DNA of 64,000 bases from Chionoecetes opilio (Eukaryota; Arthropoda; Malacostraca; Decapoda; Majidae), in the NCBI GenBank assembly GCA_016584305.1, contig JACEEZ010006475.1, positions 12,501 to 76,500 on the forward strand, in the 5' to 3' direction. Of the stretch, positions 51,969 to 60,960 are shown in pieces. The position numbers and the translations under genes are program-made. The notes beneath the pieces were generated by a model. It was not told the origin of the DNA, did no database searches, and was given only the letters and a program-made list of their open reading frames with translations. How positions within the stretch are numbered: the first letter of the stretch is position 1; each line of letters begins with the position of its first letter.

Positions 51969-52005
<37 letters not shown>

Positions 52006-54586
52006 TTCTTTCAGGATGAGAGAAGAGAGGCCCAGCAGCCTTGAGAACTGTGTTGCAGTGGCCGGCTTCAGTCTTGGGGAGATCACAGCCCTCACATTTG
52101 CCGGAGTATTTTCCTTTGAAGACGGTGAGTCATGAGGAGTAAACTTATAACCAATAAGAATAACTGTGAACAAGATTAACCCTTGAGGCCCAGAACGTAA
52201 TTTCTATTGTAATTTGACCACCATTAGTTTATTTTTAATGAATATAAGCAATGTTTTTATAGATATGACCTTTTTAGTATCCTTGTCCACTAGCTAATTT
52301 TGTTTATTTAGTTACTTTTCGTAATTTTATGGCTCGACAACATACAATTTTTTAGAGCAAAGGAAAGATCTGGGCGTGAAGGGGTTAAAGTTTCATTAGT
52401 ATGTTGAGTCTTATATACTGTACTTGTTAATTGCGTCTACAGTGTAGGTCTACCACGTGTAGGTCTCGCAGCCTCTTGTAGCTCTCTTATTTTCTGATGT
52501 TATGTCTACGTCAACAGCAATCCAGCTGGTGAAGGTTCGAGCCGAGGCCATGCAGCTTGCGTCAGAACTGGTTCCTAGCGGGATGGTGACCGTCATGTAC
52601 GGTGCCGACTCTCGTCTGGCCTTTGCCTGTTCTGTAGCGAAGGAATTCTGTCAGCACAAGCAGCTACCACTTGTTGACTGCCGTATCGCCAACTACCTTT
52701 ATCCCCACTGCAAGGTTATTGCTGGTAACGATGAGGTGAGTTTATTTAGACTTTTTTTTCCCCACCTGCATATCATTTGCTTGCCAGGCTATGTTTAATG
52801 ACAAGACTTCCAATTAATAAGATTACTTTAGATTTCCTGGTTATTTCTTCTTGAAAGAGTTCAGTGTGAAAGAAATAGAAATAAAGCAAGATCAAAGTAC
52901 GTAGTCTGTTGCCTAAACTCACATTTTGAAGGGAATCGCACAGAAACCCGACCCGACCCCTCTTTTATTTATTGTTTTTAGTGGTGTTACTTTTAAAACA
53001 AAATTCCTGACAGATCATACTGGAATGAAAGCACTTTGACATGGTAGCGAGAAATGGTAAAAATTATTTCAGGAACAGTACTCTCGTTTTACGAATGACT
53101 ATGAAATACTAGTTGATATGTGAAAAATTCCTTCCCGCAGGCGCTGTCTTTCATTGAAGACAATAAATCAGATTTCCGGCTGCGGCGCTTGAAGAGGTTG
53201 CCGGTGTCAGGAGCCTTCCACACAGACCTCATGAAGCCGGCGGTTGCTCCCCTGCAGGAGGTGAGACTATTGCCACTTGCCCCTACCAGAGGAGACTAAG
53301 AGACAGACAGACAGACAGAAAGAGGCAGACAGACAGACAGAAAGAGGCAGACAGACAGACAGAAAGAGGCAGACAGACAGACAGAAAGAGGCAGACAGAC
53401 AGATATAAATAGACAGACTGGCAGGCAGAAACAGACAGAAATAGACAGACAAGATGGAATAAAGGAGTTGATGAAAAGGCAAGGTTATGTGAGGGAGAAA
53501 GTGACAGAGTTGGATAGGGTATTAGGGCATATAATAGCATGGTAGCAGGGTATTTACAGGGTCACCTATACTGTATTCAGATTGGCAAGGACACTCACGA
53601 TAGCCAAGTCCTGCCATGCCACTTCCCCCGGCGGGCTGGCTAGCCGAGATACTTGATAGTGGCAAGCATTATGTTGACTACTATAGTCTTCCCATTCTGT
53701 ATGTATATATTCTAATATTTTTTCTTTCATTCTAATGTATATATATGTAATTATAATGGTAATGGGTAGAAATTAAAGCACTAAAGTGACTTTACACATT
53801 GGAAAGACTATAACCGCTGGGAGCTACTATACCCAGCCCCCCGGGGAGAGTGGAGTCGCCGGGACTAAGCCATCATGAGTGTCCTTGCAAAAATTAATAC
53901 AGTATAGATGCTACAACTGCCTCGGCATGCTAGAATTATGAAGCATTTGATTTCATTAATTTTGAAGCATTTGATTTAATTAATTTTGAAGTATTTGATT
54001 TCATTAATTTTGAAGCAATTGATTTCATTAATTTTGAAGTATTTGATTTCATTAATTTTGAAGCAATTGATTTCATTAATTTTGAAGTATTTGATTTCAT
54101 TAATTTTGAAGCATTTGATTTCATTAATTTTGAAGTATTTGATTTCATTAATTTTGAAGCAATTGATTTCATTAATTTTGAAGTATTTGATTTCATTAAT
54201 TTTGAAGTCTTGGGAGTTATCTAAGTACTTTTTCACCATCAAGGTAGTCATGTTGAATTGGTTCAAGTCAATAGTATTACTAATATATAAATTAACATGT
54301 AAATTTTCAGATCCTTCAGAGAATAAAAGTTGCAGATCCACTCGTCCCCGTGCACTCGAACGTAGACGGGAAGATCTATAAGAACGCAGCCCAGGTGAAG
54401 AAGAAACTCCCGAAGCAAGTCTACTCTCCAGTCAAATGGGAACAGACAATGCATATACTTTATGAAAGAACACAAGGAGTAGCTTTCCCAAAAACATACG
54501 AGTGTGGACCAGGAAATTCTTTGAAAAACGTACTCAAAATGGTTAATGCCAAAGCTTGCGATTCTTGTATAAGTATTGAAACATGA
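33490..54586 (+). CDS. MCAT: Malonyl-CoA:ACP transacylase, mitochondrial (eight exons)
   Basis: Transfers malonyl groups from CoA to mitochondrial acyl carrier protein for type II fatty-acid synthesis, which supplies octanoate for lipoylation. Exons: 33490-33637, 34351-34489, 47951-48042, 49943-50117, 52015-52124, 52518-52735, 53141-53260, 54311-54586. Phases 1, 2, 1, 2, 1, 0, 0 all match and the protein has 425 residues (human about 390). Residues 1-49 are Arg/Ser-rich with few acids, like a mitochondrial presequence. The FabD domain starts with FPGQGTQ at 118-124 (oxyanion Gln). The nucleophile is Ser204 in GFSLGE; Phe replaces the bacterial His, as in animal enzymes. Arg229 in VKVRAEAM binds the malonyl carboxylate, His321 in GAFHT completes the dyad, and CGPGNS at 399-404 lies near the C terminus. 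Intron 2 (34490-47950) is 13.5 kb because of a transposon and a satellite array. The catalytic set is complete, so the gene looks functional. Confidence 0.96.
33765..34012 (+). mobile_element. LINE 3' end (family D) in MCAT intron 1
   Basis: Contains the last coding block and tail of a LINE: a frame reading NRVVNDWNGL and LDKFMDGDKRWM, a stop, then GTAGCTTCCTTATTTTCTTA and TGTTCTTAT. It forms an inverted pair with 34106-34350. Confidence 0.85.
34106..34350 (-). mobile_element. LINE 3' end (family D), abutting MCAT exon 2
   Basis: Inverted copy of the same LINE end. Its inner edge, CTATTTCTTTTTTAAATCTA then CGCTTTTCCAG, is the polypyrimidine tract and AG of the MCAT exon 2 acceptor. The reverse complement of 49598-49630 matches it almost exactly, so the splice site is transposon-derived or the element inserted exactly at it. 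Confidence 0.85.
34550..36310. mobile_element. 1.76-kb DNA transposon with 125-bp TIRs
   Basis: 34550-34675 and 36186-36310 are inverted repeats of about 125 bp, both starting CGGTATCAAATTAGGGCGAG from the outside. The element carries one substantial minus-strand ORF. No clear target-site duplication is visible (flanks GCTCAC and ACCAAC). It sits in MCAT intron 2, antisense to the gene. The superfamily is not recognised. Confidence 0.9.
34825..35892 (-). CDS. Transposon-borne protein of unknown family, probably truncated
   Basis: A 355-residue open frame inside the 34550-36310 element. It has a CxxC-type pair (CVFCSKVKFKK, around residue 135) and a downstream AHYHASCYRNYT segment (around residue 190), which together could coordinate zinc. 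A conserved-looking block around residues 245-310 includes TSLTTKLESLML, STKKNMHRRLKSEL and DDKGKLLMVP. Similar uncharacterised multi-copy proteins occur in marine invertebrate genomes as far as I recall, but I cannot name the family and see no catalytic DDE or RNase H motif. The stop at 34825 comes shortly before the TIR, so a catalytic C-terminal part may have been deleted. It is not part of MCAT. Confidence 0.6.
   Translation of the reverse strand: MELQRRRPGMSVNMETPQAPAKKLCIIHQAVSDGDEHFVSPQSHASWLTLLEAAKVRKPCPHSRRFKNAQDKKFQLYSIIENVEACFTMKRLGNSESKAGECSSDLSGSSDCPPKKSSRTSTHESRVYAPICVFCSKVKFKKHSNTRETLTLASQLRVDQTLRESAVRNADGRMIALTSRDIVAAEAHYHASCYRNYTRNKEDSNENEEEKVTDEFILYHKVEGEAYQELFEYIREDIIPNKRIIPVTSLTTKLESLMLSGGVNLLKDSTKKNMHRRLKSELGGAVEIFSDDKGKLLMVPCCVSLKDVVLENQNLHRELKLWKAKSTDINKIIDQTSSHIRTENCPRPGEKWFFP
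36364..36576. mobile_element. TTAA-flanked MITE family C
   Basis: TTAACCCCTTGAGACCCATA at the left and GGACGTGAAGGGGTTAA at the right, in MCAT intron 2 between the TIR element and the satellite array. Confidence 0.88.
36676..47938. repeat. 11.3-kb satellite of 25-bp units in MCAT intron 2
   Basis: About 450 head-to-tail copies of a 25-bp unit, CAGATTACAGTCCTTCATTA then TGCCA. Variation is concentrated at two places: ACAGT versus ACACT, and the CCACA/CTACA/CTGCA/CTTCA junction. Single-base indels are rare overall and concentrated near 40400-41150 and 45180-45650. Blocks recur at about 3.59 kb and 1.5 kb, showing higher-order duplication. The plus strand has no stop in any frame for kilobases. 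The array ends 12 nt before the MCAT exon 3 acceptor. Confidence 0.98.
48046..48824. repeat. 52-bp minisatellite starting inside the MCAT exon 3 donor
   Basis: About 15 copies of a 52-bp unit beginning AGTAGAGTGAAGCCAAGACA and continuing TGATCTCACACTAAGACAAC, AAATAAAGGCTT. The first copy starts at intron position +4, within GTGAGTAGAGGG. Units alternate between GAGGGAAG/GAGTGAAG and ACATGATC/ACAGGATC variants. Confidence 0.97.
48993..49207. mobile_element. TTAA-flanked MITE family C
   Basis: Left end TATAACCCCTTGAGACCCAG (the first T of the TTAA is altered), right end GGGCGTGAAGGGGTTAA. MCAT intron 3. Confidence 0.87.
49362..49835 (+). mobile_element. tRNA-derived SINE head joined to LINE 3' tail
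   Basis: 49366-49425 is tRNA-like, with A box TGGTGTAGTGGCTAGC and B box GGGTTCAAATC. A body follows to about 49590, and 49596-49835 is the family D LINE end (GTAGCTTCCTTATTTTCTT). A SINE carrying the tail of its partner LINE is a known arrangement, but two adjacent insertions cannot be excluded. MCAT intron 3. Confidence 0.8.
50264..50511. repeat. 248-bp near-perfect palindrome in MCAT intron 4
   Basis: Two arms of about 124 bp (outer TATATGAGGCGCTGATTTCA) pair around the centre GATGAATTCATC with only a few mismatches and one small length difference. No spacer separates the arms. Probably a fold-back MITE. Confidence 0.92.
50744..50950 (+). mobile_element. MITE family A, copy 3
   Basis: TTTTTTAACGAGGTGAAAAA to TTTTCGCCTCGTTAAAAAAA. 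Third copy of the family, in MCAT intron 4. Confidence 0.86.
51233..51895. mobile_element. 663-bp TIR element with TA target site
   Basis: CCGTAGATAACAGTGAAGTC (then GCCA) at the left is inverted at the right. TA at 51231-51232 and 51896-51897 is the target duplication, as for Tc1/mariner-type elements. The right end contains a tandem repeat of its own TIR core (GGCGACTTCACTG twice). A diverged relative lies at 60882-60960. No transposase. MCAT intron 4. Confidence 0.87.
51970..52002. repeat. (ATT)n beside the MCAT exon 5 acceptor
   Basis: A TTA/ATT trinucleotide run ending 12 nt before the exon (TATATTTCTTTCAG, exon starts 52015). Another copy of the run lies at 51178-51199, both preceded by a TTGTATGCCTTCAGGTGA-like or CTGTATGCCTCCGGGTGA-like sequence, so a short unit was duplicated on either side of the TIR element. 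Confidence 0.8.
52176..52388. mobile_element. TTAA-flanked MITE family C
   Basis: TTAACCCTTGAGGCCCAGAA to GGGCGTGAAGGGGTTAA, filling more than half of MCAT intron 5 (52125-52517). Confidence 0.88.
52449..52505 (+). mobile_element. LINE 3' tail (family D) before MCAT exon 6
   Basis: CACGTGTAGGTCTCGCAGCC then TCTTGTAGCTCTCTTATTTT and CTGATGTTATG matches the LINE tail at 49783-49830 and 33950-34012. It ends about 12 nt before the exon 6 acceptor and supplies the T-rich tract. Confidence 0.8.
53284..53455. repeat. (GACA)n-based repeat
   Basis: GACAGACAGACAGAAAGAGG (then CA) repeated about five times, then irregular AGACAGA units, in MCAT intron 7. Confidence 0.92.
53937..54208. repeat. 24-bp minisatellite in MCAT intron 7
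   Basis: About 11 copies of TTGAAGTATTTGATTTCATT followed by AATT, with GTATTT, GCATTT or GCAATT variants at one position. Because the period is a multiple of three, open frames on both strands are repeat artefacts. Confidence 0.95.
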
Positions 54587-54654
54587 ATAAAACAAGTGTT
54601 TCCACAAATGTATATGAAGAATCTCCCAAAATCATGTAAAAAGCAAATTAGAAA

Positions 54655-54660
54655 AATAAA
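54655..54660 (+). terminator. Candidate MCAT polyadenylation signal
   Basis: AATAAA 69 nt after the stop codon. Another AATAAA overlaps the stop itself (54586-54591). The downstream site is better placed for a normal 3' UTR. Confidence 0.6.
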
Positions 54661-55207
54661 TGTGGAAATTTGATGTCACAAACATTTATTTAATCAATGC
54701 TCATCTCGTATGCTATTTTTGATACGTCTGAAGCGTAAGAGTGCGTGTGTGTATACATGTCTGTGCATTTGTAAGCATGCACGCAAAACTTACCAAACAA
54801 GAAAATTATCCCACACCACACAAAAAATTAAAGAAAGTCTATTAATCAAACAATGTAAGAGCTCGCCATTCCTATTAACACCTTTAGTAATATGACTAGT
54901 TTATTCAAAATTCATACAAATATAATTTTGTACTTAATAGTTAGCACATTCTCTATCATAAAATTACTGAGGCACATTCTAAATGCAAAAATACTAATTA
55001 GACAAAAATAAATAATACAGTACTAGGTACTCTATATAATATTAAGACAACTTATCTTGGAATATTATGCACCAAATATCATAGAATTATTTTGCACAAC
55101 TTAAACTAACATTTCATGTTAGAAATATATATTCATATCACAAAAAAAAATAAAATAAGTATAACCATTTTAAGACCATAAGTCTGACTAAAAATTAGCT
55201 AATAGAT
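54661..55207. other. Intergenic AT-rich sequence without features
   Basis: Between the converging MCAT and CYBC1 ends. No gene, RNA or clear repeat is seen here. Confidence 0.6.
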
Positions 55208-55888
55208 TAAGTCATTTTTCATCACAGATTTTCTTTTGTATTTCTTAAGTAGATCATAAATGAAGCACAACAGCACAAAGGATTACTCCACTCTTATTCA
55301 CACACTCCACTAATGATTCAAAACACCATCTGTGCCGCACAGTCTTCCACTTCCACTTAACCCCTTCACGCCCAGATCTTTCCTTGGCTATATAAAATCG
55401 TCTGTTGTTAGCCATAAAATCACAAAAAGTAACTGAATATACCAAATTAGCTAGTGGACAGGGATACTAAACAGGTCATATTTATAAAACATTGCTTATA
55501 TTCATTAAAAATTGTCTAATGGTACCCAAATTACAAGGGAAATAACGTTCTGGGCCTCAAGGGAATAAACTTAAGACCTTCCACTGTTAGGGATCAAACC
55601 GCACCACTTTCACCTCTTCCTTCCACCTTTTCTCTTGTCGTCTCTCAATAACCCAAACTAAGTAAATTTTCATCCATTCTTTCCCCGTAGGTAATTTTCA
55701 ACTCATTTATCACTTGATTCCATTCTGCTTATATAAACTTTCTTGCTACAAATAAGGTAATAGTTTAAGTCATTTTTCATCACAGATTTTCTTTTGTATA
55801 TATTAAGTAGATCATAAATGAAAACAATAGCACAAAGGATAACCCCACACTTTTATATTGATTCAAACTCCATCTGTGCTGCACATTC
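55208..55888. repeat. Diverged tandem duplication including part of the CYBC1 last exon
   Basis: TCATTTTTCATCACAGATTT and AGTAGATCATAAATGAA occur at about 55212 and again at about 55770, as do GATTCAAA...CCATCTGTGC. A block at 55573-55620 (CACTGTTAGGGATCAAACC, CACTTTCACCTCTTCC) is a decayed copy of the coding end of CYBC1 at 56215-56265. Confidence 0.75.
55357..55568. mobile_element. TTAA-flanked MITE family C, inverted
   Basis: TTAACCCCTTCACGCCCAGA to TGGGCCTCAAGGGAATAA, with the right TTAA mutated. It lies inside the first copy of the duplication. Confidence 0.86.
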
Positions 55889-56211
55889 TTGGGTAAATTT
55901 CCAGATGAACACCGAACTTCCTTTGGTGGACAAAACCATTTTTTTCTGGTAAGTTTTGATGTGTTTTGAATGAATCTGCTAACCGTTTATGTCGCATAAC
56001 TTTTTCTTTTCTTAGTAACAAACCAGTTTCGTTTTTTTAGCAACAAAAATGACAAAAAAACAAATTGAACCTAACCTTTACCTAACTAAAAAAAAATAAT
56101 AATAATTTGCAACAGAAACGGTTAGCAGATGAATTCGAAACACATCACAACTCACCAGAAAATACTGTTCCGTCCACCAAAGTGAATTCGGTGTTCTGGA
56201 ATAATGCCCGT
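55889..56211. mobile_element. Family G MITE touching the CYBC1 stop region
   Basis: GGTAAATTTCCAGATGAACA (then CCGAACTTCCTTTGGTGGAC) at the left and its inverted counterpart GTCCACCAAAGTGAATTCGG...GGAATAATGCC at the right; TIR about 40 bp. Flanks CATTCTTG and CGTTCTTA could be a decayed 8-bp duplication. It begins about 11 bp downstream of the CYBC1 stop, so it forms most of the 3' UTR. Confidence 0.83.
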
Positions 56212-56221
56212 TCTTACACTG

Positions 56222-59200
56222 TTACGGATCAAACAACAACTCGCTGGCATCACTTTCACTCCCTTCTTGACGGTCTCGCTCAGTAGTCTCGTTATCAATC
56301 TTCACATTTTCAAAGTCCAAGTTTCCGCTGCCCTTCAAACACTCAACCTGCAGTAAAGTAACACAATAATAGAAAAGTTGTCTGTTATGAGAAGACTTAA
56401 GAAATGGGTTCTGCCATGTTTGTAGAGTGGCATAGTATATATTATAATTCCTACCAAAAAAAATGAATTCGTGCTGTAAAAGTAATGATAGTTAATTGCT
56501 CGAAAAAACATCCCACCATTATAAAGTAACAATAATTACCTTGATATCTACAAAATTTACGTATGTACATTTACATACATTTACATTTATGTGTATTTTT
56601 TCCATATAGTTACCTAAGAAAAATATCTGAGCTACTGTGGGATTAAGTGTTTGAATATGTAGCACCACACGTGAAAACACTGTACAGTACCTCAACTGGT
56701 GGCGGCTGAAACATCACGAAGGAGTCGTCGCTGTCAGACGAGTCCTCAAAACGGCTACGGACATTCTCCACACGATCCAGGGAAAGGAAACTCTGAATGT
56801 TGCTTGCTAGTACCTCTTGGTCACTGGAATATTGCAATGCCATTAGAACATAAGAACATAAGAAAATAAGGAAGCTACAAGAGTCCGTGAGACCTACACG
56901 AGGTAGTTCCTGTTACTTAACACTACCTACATCCACCTTTCATCCCCATCCATGAATTTATCTAGCCTACCTTTAAAGCTCTAATGACTCAGCACTAACT
57001 ACAGGGAGGTCCCGTTATATGAACATTCGGTATACGAGAATCCGATGATACGAGATGTGTAAATTAGGGTCTATTTTCAATATACGAGATCGAAAATCCA
57101 ATGATAAGACATTCAAACTGGGGCGAGTAAAATTATCAAGTTCAAAATGCACGCCCTACCACTCCCAGGCTGGACAAAGGGGGATTTGGTTGACCCCAGT
57201 GAGGTCACCCCTAGCAAGCTGTGACCTGAAGGGTAATTAAGCATATGGCGCGGCCTGACATTTAGGGGTAATTAGCAGGTGTGCGGCCCCAACCTTGGGA
57301 CCGCAGTCAGGTCACCCCTAGCAAGGCATGACCTGCAGGGTAATTAAGCATATGGCGCGGCCTGACCTTCAGGGGTAATTAGCAGGTGTGCAGCCCCAAC
57401 CTTGGGACCGCTACACTACCTTCTCTTGTATGACGCAGCGTCCCCTACATTACAACGTCTTTTTTGCTTGTTATGCATGTTTTATGTTTAATTAATGTGC
57501 AGTTATGTTATTTTGTGTGCTATTTTCTCTTTCAGAATGCTTTTTCTACAGAATAGGTAGTACAGTGTGGGCAATATAGAAGCTGTGTGTTTGCTGTGTT
57601 TGCTATAGTTTATTTTAGCTTGAAAAAAATGTCTTTTTTTTGTCTTTTTTTTAAATTGATGGGGTCCTGGAACCAAACCTATATTTTACCATTAGTTATG
57701 TGTTTCGTTATACGAGATTTCGCTTTACGAGTATGCCAGGTGGAACCTAACTGCTCGTATCTTCGGGACCTCCCTGTACCTGTCTACAGAGTCCATTCCA
57801 ATAATTTACCACCCTATTAGTTCATGATTACCCAATACTGCAGGGGAGGTCCTAAGTCTGGAAACATCAGAGAAACATTGAAGGTTCAGTGTTCATTGAG
57901 GAAGAGCTTACATTCATAGATGAAGCTATCAAGCCGACATTAGTGCATGGACAACTTTTCCGGAACTTTTCAGCATGATAGGGCATTATCCCAAAACAAG
58001 ACTTTGCACACAGAAAAGACAGATAAGATATATAAATAGATATTTACTTAATGCAGCCTCCCTCAAGAGTGAGCTGCCCAAGGAGAGGAGTGCCTACAAG
58101 ATGAAGCAATGTGTTTTTTGTTTTGGTTTTTTACATAACAAAGGACTGGCCAAGGGCAAGGGCAAGTGATGGAAGGCACTCACTTTCTGGATCCCTCGCA
58201 GGTCTCGGCCACCGCCACCGTGCCTCCCGCCCTCAGCATCAACACCACCTGGTGACCCTTACTCAACCTGCCAAAGAAAAGATTTTTTTTTTTTTTTAGG
58301 CAGTGGTGACCCAGGGCTCGGATGGTAGGCTCTGGAGGTTCACTTGAGGGCTGTGATGATGGTTGGTCCTCGCCCGTGGTGGCGCAGGCAGGATTCTTAT
58401 AGTGACGCCTGTGATTAGAGGCTCATGCCGCCCCCCTGTGTCCTCCGATGCACTCGCAATCGAAGGTAGAGTTGATGGGCAGGGCATGTGGGTGTTCTTA
58501 GGCCACTCGACGGTGCAGAAAGGTTTTGGGTTTCTTCGGGGATCGAAATCGGGTCACCGAGAACGCCAGTCGGAGACGCTAACCACTCCGCTACCGCCTC
58601 CCCAGTTACCAGATGGTAACTGATCGCTGCTGCTATGGACATTATCTACGGATTTCAGATCTTTTCCTTCTTAAAACCTTTGCAAAACAAGATGCCGAGG
58701 TAGGGTTAGGAACTAAAGGCAGCCAAAACTGGGACACTTGAATTCACAGAACTCACCAACACATGTAATGTTGAAGCCACATCTGTTAATTCTTATTTAT
58801 ATGTGAATACTATAATTAATACAATTATCAATGTGTGTAGTCTCTGGTATCTGAGAGCTTGTTTCGTATAGTTCAGAAACCCTGTGAAAAAGGAGAGTGC
58901 AATTGCTAAATCCCCAAACTCCTTCATCTAATACTTTTGGACACTTCAAAAACCTAGAAAAAAGCCATAGTACTGACCTTGCCTGTCTGGGCAGGACCCT
59001 CACCGCCATGACCGAGGACACGTCCAGCTCTAGACTGTTTTGAGTGAGCCAAGACCCAAACAGTCGCTGACACCAATTGCTGCGTGTCAGTGTAACTTTG
59101 CCTTGTGCCTTGTCAAACACACAATCCTGTCAGACCAACAAGCATTCATAATTCATTCAATGCCTGTTAGAAATGAGCAATAGAAATATTCTGAGACAAA

Positions 59201-60262
59201 TCTTTAAATCACTGCTGTCTATCACCTCCACTGCCTATCCCCAAAGTCTTACATTCTTCATGACAACATGATTCAATGTCATATCTGATTCATTCATATC
59301 TGAAATAAACTTATTGTGGTATACATAAGGTCAATGAAGCTTTTTTGTCTTACAGCTTTGTGACGCCAAACCCTATAAATGTTCTGTGAGACAAGTTGTA
59401 CAATAGGCCATGAAGCTCGGCGCCCCACACACTGGTGGTGCCCAAGGCCTGTGCCTCAATATTTGTCTCATTTATTTTCACAAAAACAGAGATAAACAAA
59501 TGCCTTACCTCCCAGTCATCAAAGAAAGACAGTCCAAGGATAAGACAGCCAATGAGATACCCAGCTTTCAAAAGAATGTGTTCATCTGTAAAATAAAATG
59601 ATGACCATAAAATATCCCATAAATATCACACATCGCACTTTTCTCCTATGCTAAAAAGTGGATTGGAAATTAAGCTACTGTTTACAGCATAATTCAGGGT
59701 TAAAACATTGAAAGTGCTCTTGTTTCTATATAAAAAAAAATGCAGTTCTTAAACTAATTACATACTTTAAATGCCCTCCAGGCGGACCCTTGCAAGGCAG
59801 GCAATTTGTGAGTGATGACAAATTATTCAGGATTAAATTAACCATTTCTTTCATGGATATTGGTCAATTAGGTCAACAAAGCTATTCTTACCTGGGCTGT
59901 AATACGAAGCTCCGATCCCAATGGAAATAATGCCTGAAAAATAAACAAAAAATAATACAACATTTTATCAAATTAAATTAATTTTACCATATATTTTTGG
60001 TTTCCGCAAGTGAATAACTACAACACATTATACTGAGCCGAAAATAATAGAGAAAAAATCAGCTGTAAGGCCTGTGGAGCCCGCCAACACCTGCGGAATA
60101 TTAACCCTTTTTGGTCCTGACGCGACACTCCCACCTACACCTGCGGGATAAAACTGTCCCCCTTGAGGTAATAAGCATCTCACCCATCAGGATACTCCAT
60201 GACTTGAGCCCGGGAGCCACTGAGAGGTGCAGGAGGTGTGGCGCGGGCCGTGTGGTGTTCAT
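56222..60262 (-). CDS. CYBC1: Cytochrome b-245 chaperone 1 homologue (Eros), seven exons
   Basis: Homologue of CYBC1/Eros, an ER membrane chaperone that in mammals stabilises the gp91phox-p22phox heterodimer of NADPH oxidase. Exons on the minus strand: 60262-60184, 59933-59892, 59585-59509, 59126-58978, 58267-58184, 56823-56691, 56347-56222. Phases 1, 1, 0, 2, 2, 0 agree and the protein has 229 residues (human 187). SWSILMGIISIGIGASYY (residues 21-38) is TM1 and AGYLIGCLILGLSFFDDWE (48-66) is TM2 plus the conserved DWE. VFDKAQGKVTL (69-79) matches the family's FDKSTGKVVL block, GHQVVLMLRAGG (120-131) matches the VVLRL strand, and the tail is acidic (DSSDSDDS). The start is the first ATG before the conserved APGLKSWS. 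The C terminus is longer than in mammals. Identification rests on colinear motifs; chaperone activity is inferred. Confidence 0.9.
57002..57776. mobile_element. 775-bp TIR element nested in the LINE
   Basis: CAGGGAGGTCCCG at the left and CGGGACCTCCCTG at the right are perfect inverted termini, flanked by TA at 57000-57001 and 57777-57778. This fits Tc1/mariner-pogo-type non-autonomous elements. No transposase frame remains. In CYBC1 intron 5. Confidence 0.9.
57197..57413. repeat. Tandem duplication of about 110 bp inside the TIR element
   Basis: Two copies of GGTCACCCCTAGCAAG...GGGTAATTAAGCATATGG...CCCCAACCTTGGGACCGC. Confidence 0.9.
58284..58603 (-). mobile_element. tRNA-derived SINE (family F), copy 2
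   Basis: Minus-strand head GGGGAGGCGGTAGCGGAGTG then GTTAGCGTCTCCGACTGGCG and B-box-like GATTTCGATCCCCG, closer to a serine tRNA than copy 1. The A tail (poly-T on plus, 58282-58297) lies 15 nt from the CYBC1 exon 5 acceptor, so the SINE sits just upstream of that exon in the direction of transcription. Confidence 0.9.
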
Positions 60263-60881
60263 GGTGTGGTGCAGGGGTGAAGGGGATGAGGGGTGAGGCT
60301 GTGTGTGTCACCCCCTCGGCCGCTGTGCCATTGTTGACATCACACACACACCAGTGTTGCCAAATGTGCCGGACGTAAAAGAGCTGGATTGAGGTATGAA
60401 ATGCGCTAGAAATGCGCTAGAAAAGTTTTCGTCTCCTCACCTCAAGTGACCTCAAGCCCCGCCCAAAGTAACTCTACCATACTTAGGCCCCGCCCATCTG
60501 TGACCTGACTGTGTCTGCGGCTACAGCGGCGGGCTGATGCCCGGTCATATTACTGTTTTTTATGTATGTATGTATGTATGTGCATGTATGTGTATGTATG
60601 TGATATGTATATTTATATGTATATATATGTAATAGATGTAAATAAATATTAAAAAAAAGTATAAAAATCCTCCCCTCTATTGATTATTGTAATAGTAGCT
60701 AGGTAGATAATGGTTATTACTTATTATAATAGTATTAAGCATTATTACTTTTACAGTGTATTGATAATGCTACTGCTTCTGTTGCTGCTATAATAATATT
60801 AATACTAATACTAATACTAATACTACTAATAATAATAATATTAACGGTTCACGATTAGGATTTACATACTAGCAGATAACA

Positions 60882-60960
60882 CTATAGTCGCCAGTCACTT
60901 GCCACTGCACTAATGTCGCCAGGCACAATATGTTACGAATTTTAGCATCACTACAGACTT
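60882..60960. mobile_element. Diverged end of the 51233-type TIR element
   Basis: GATAACACTATAGTCGCCAG, then TGTCGCCAGGCACAATATGT and TTAGCATCACTAC, match the right end of 51233-51895 in inverse orientation. It lies inside the hAT-like element. Confidence 0.6.

Larger units (their letters stand above)
56846..57824 (-). mobile_element. LINE 3' end (family D) split by a later transposon
   Basis: 56846-57001 and 57777-57824 are consecutive parts of the same LINE end. In the direction of CYBC1 the tail CTTATTTTCTTATGTTCTTA ends 20-25 nt before the exon 6 acceptor. The interruption is the element at 57002-57776. Confidence 0.85.
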
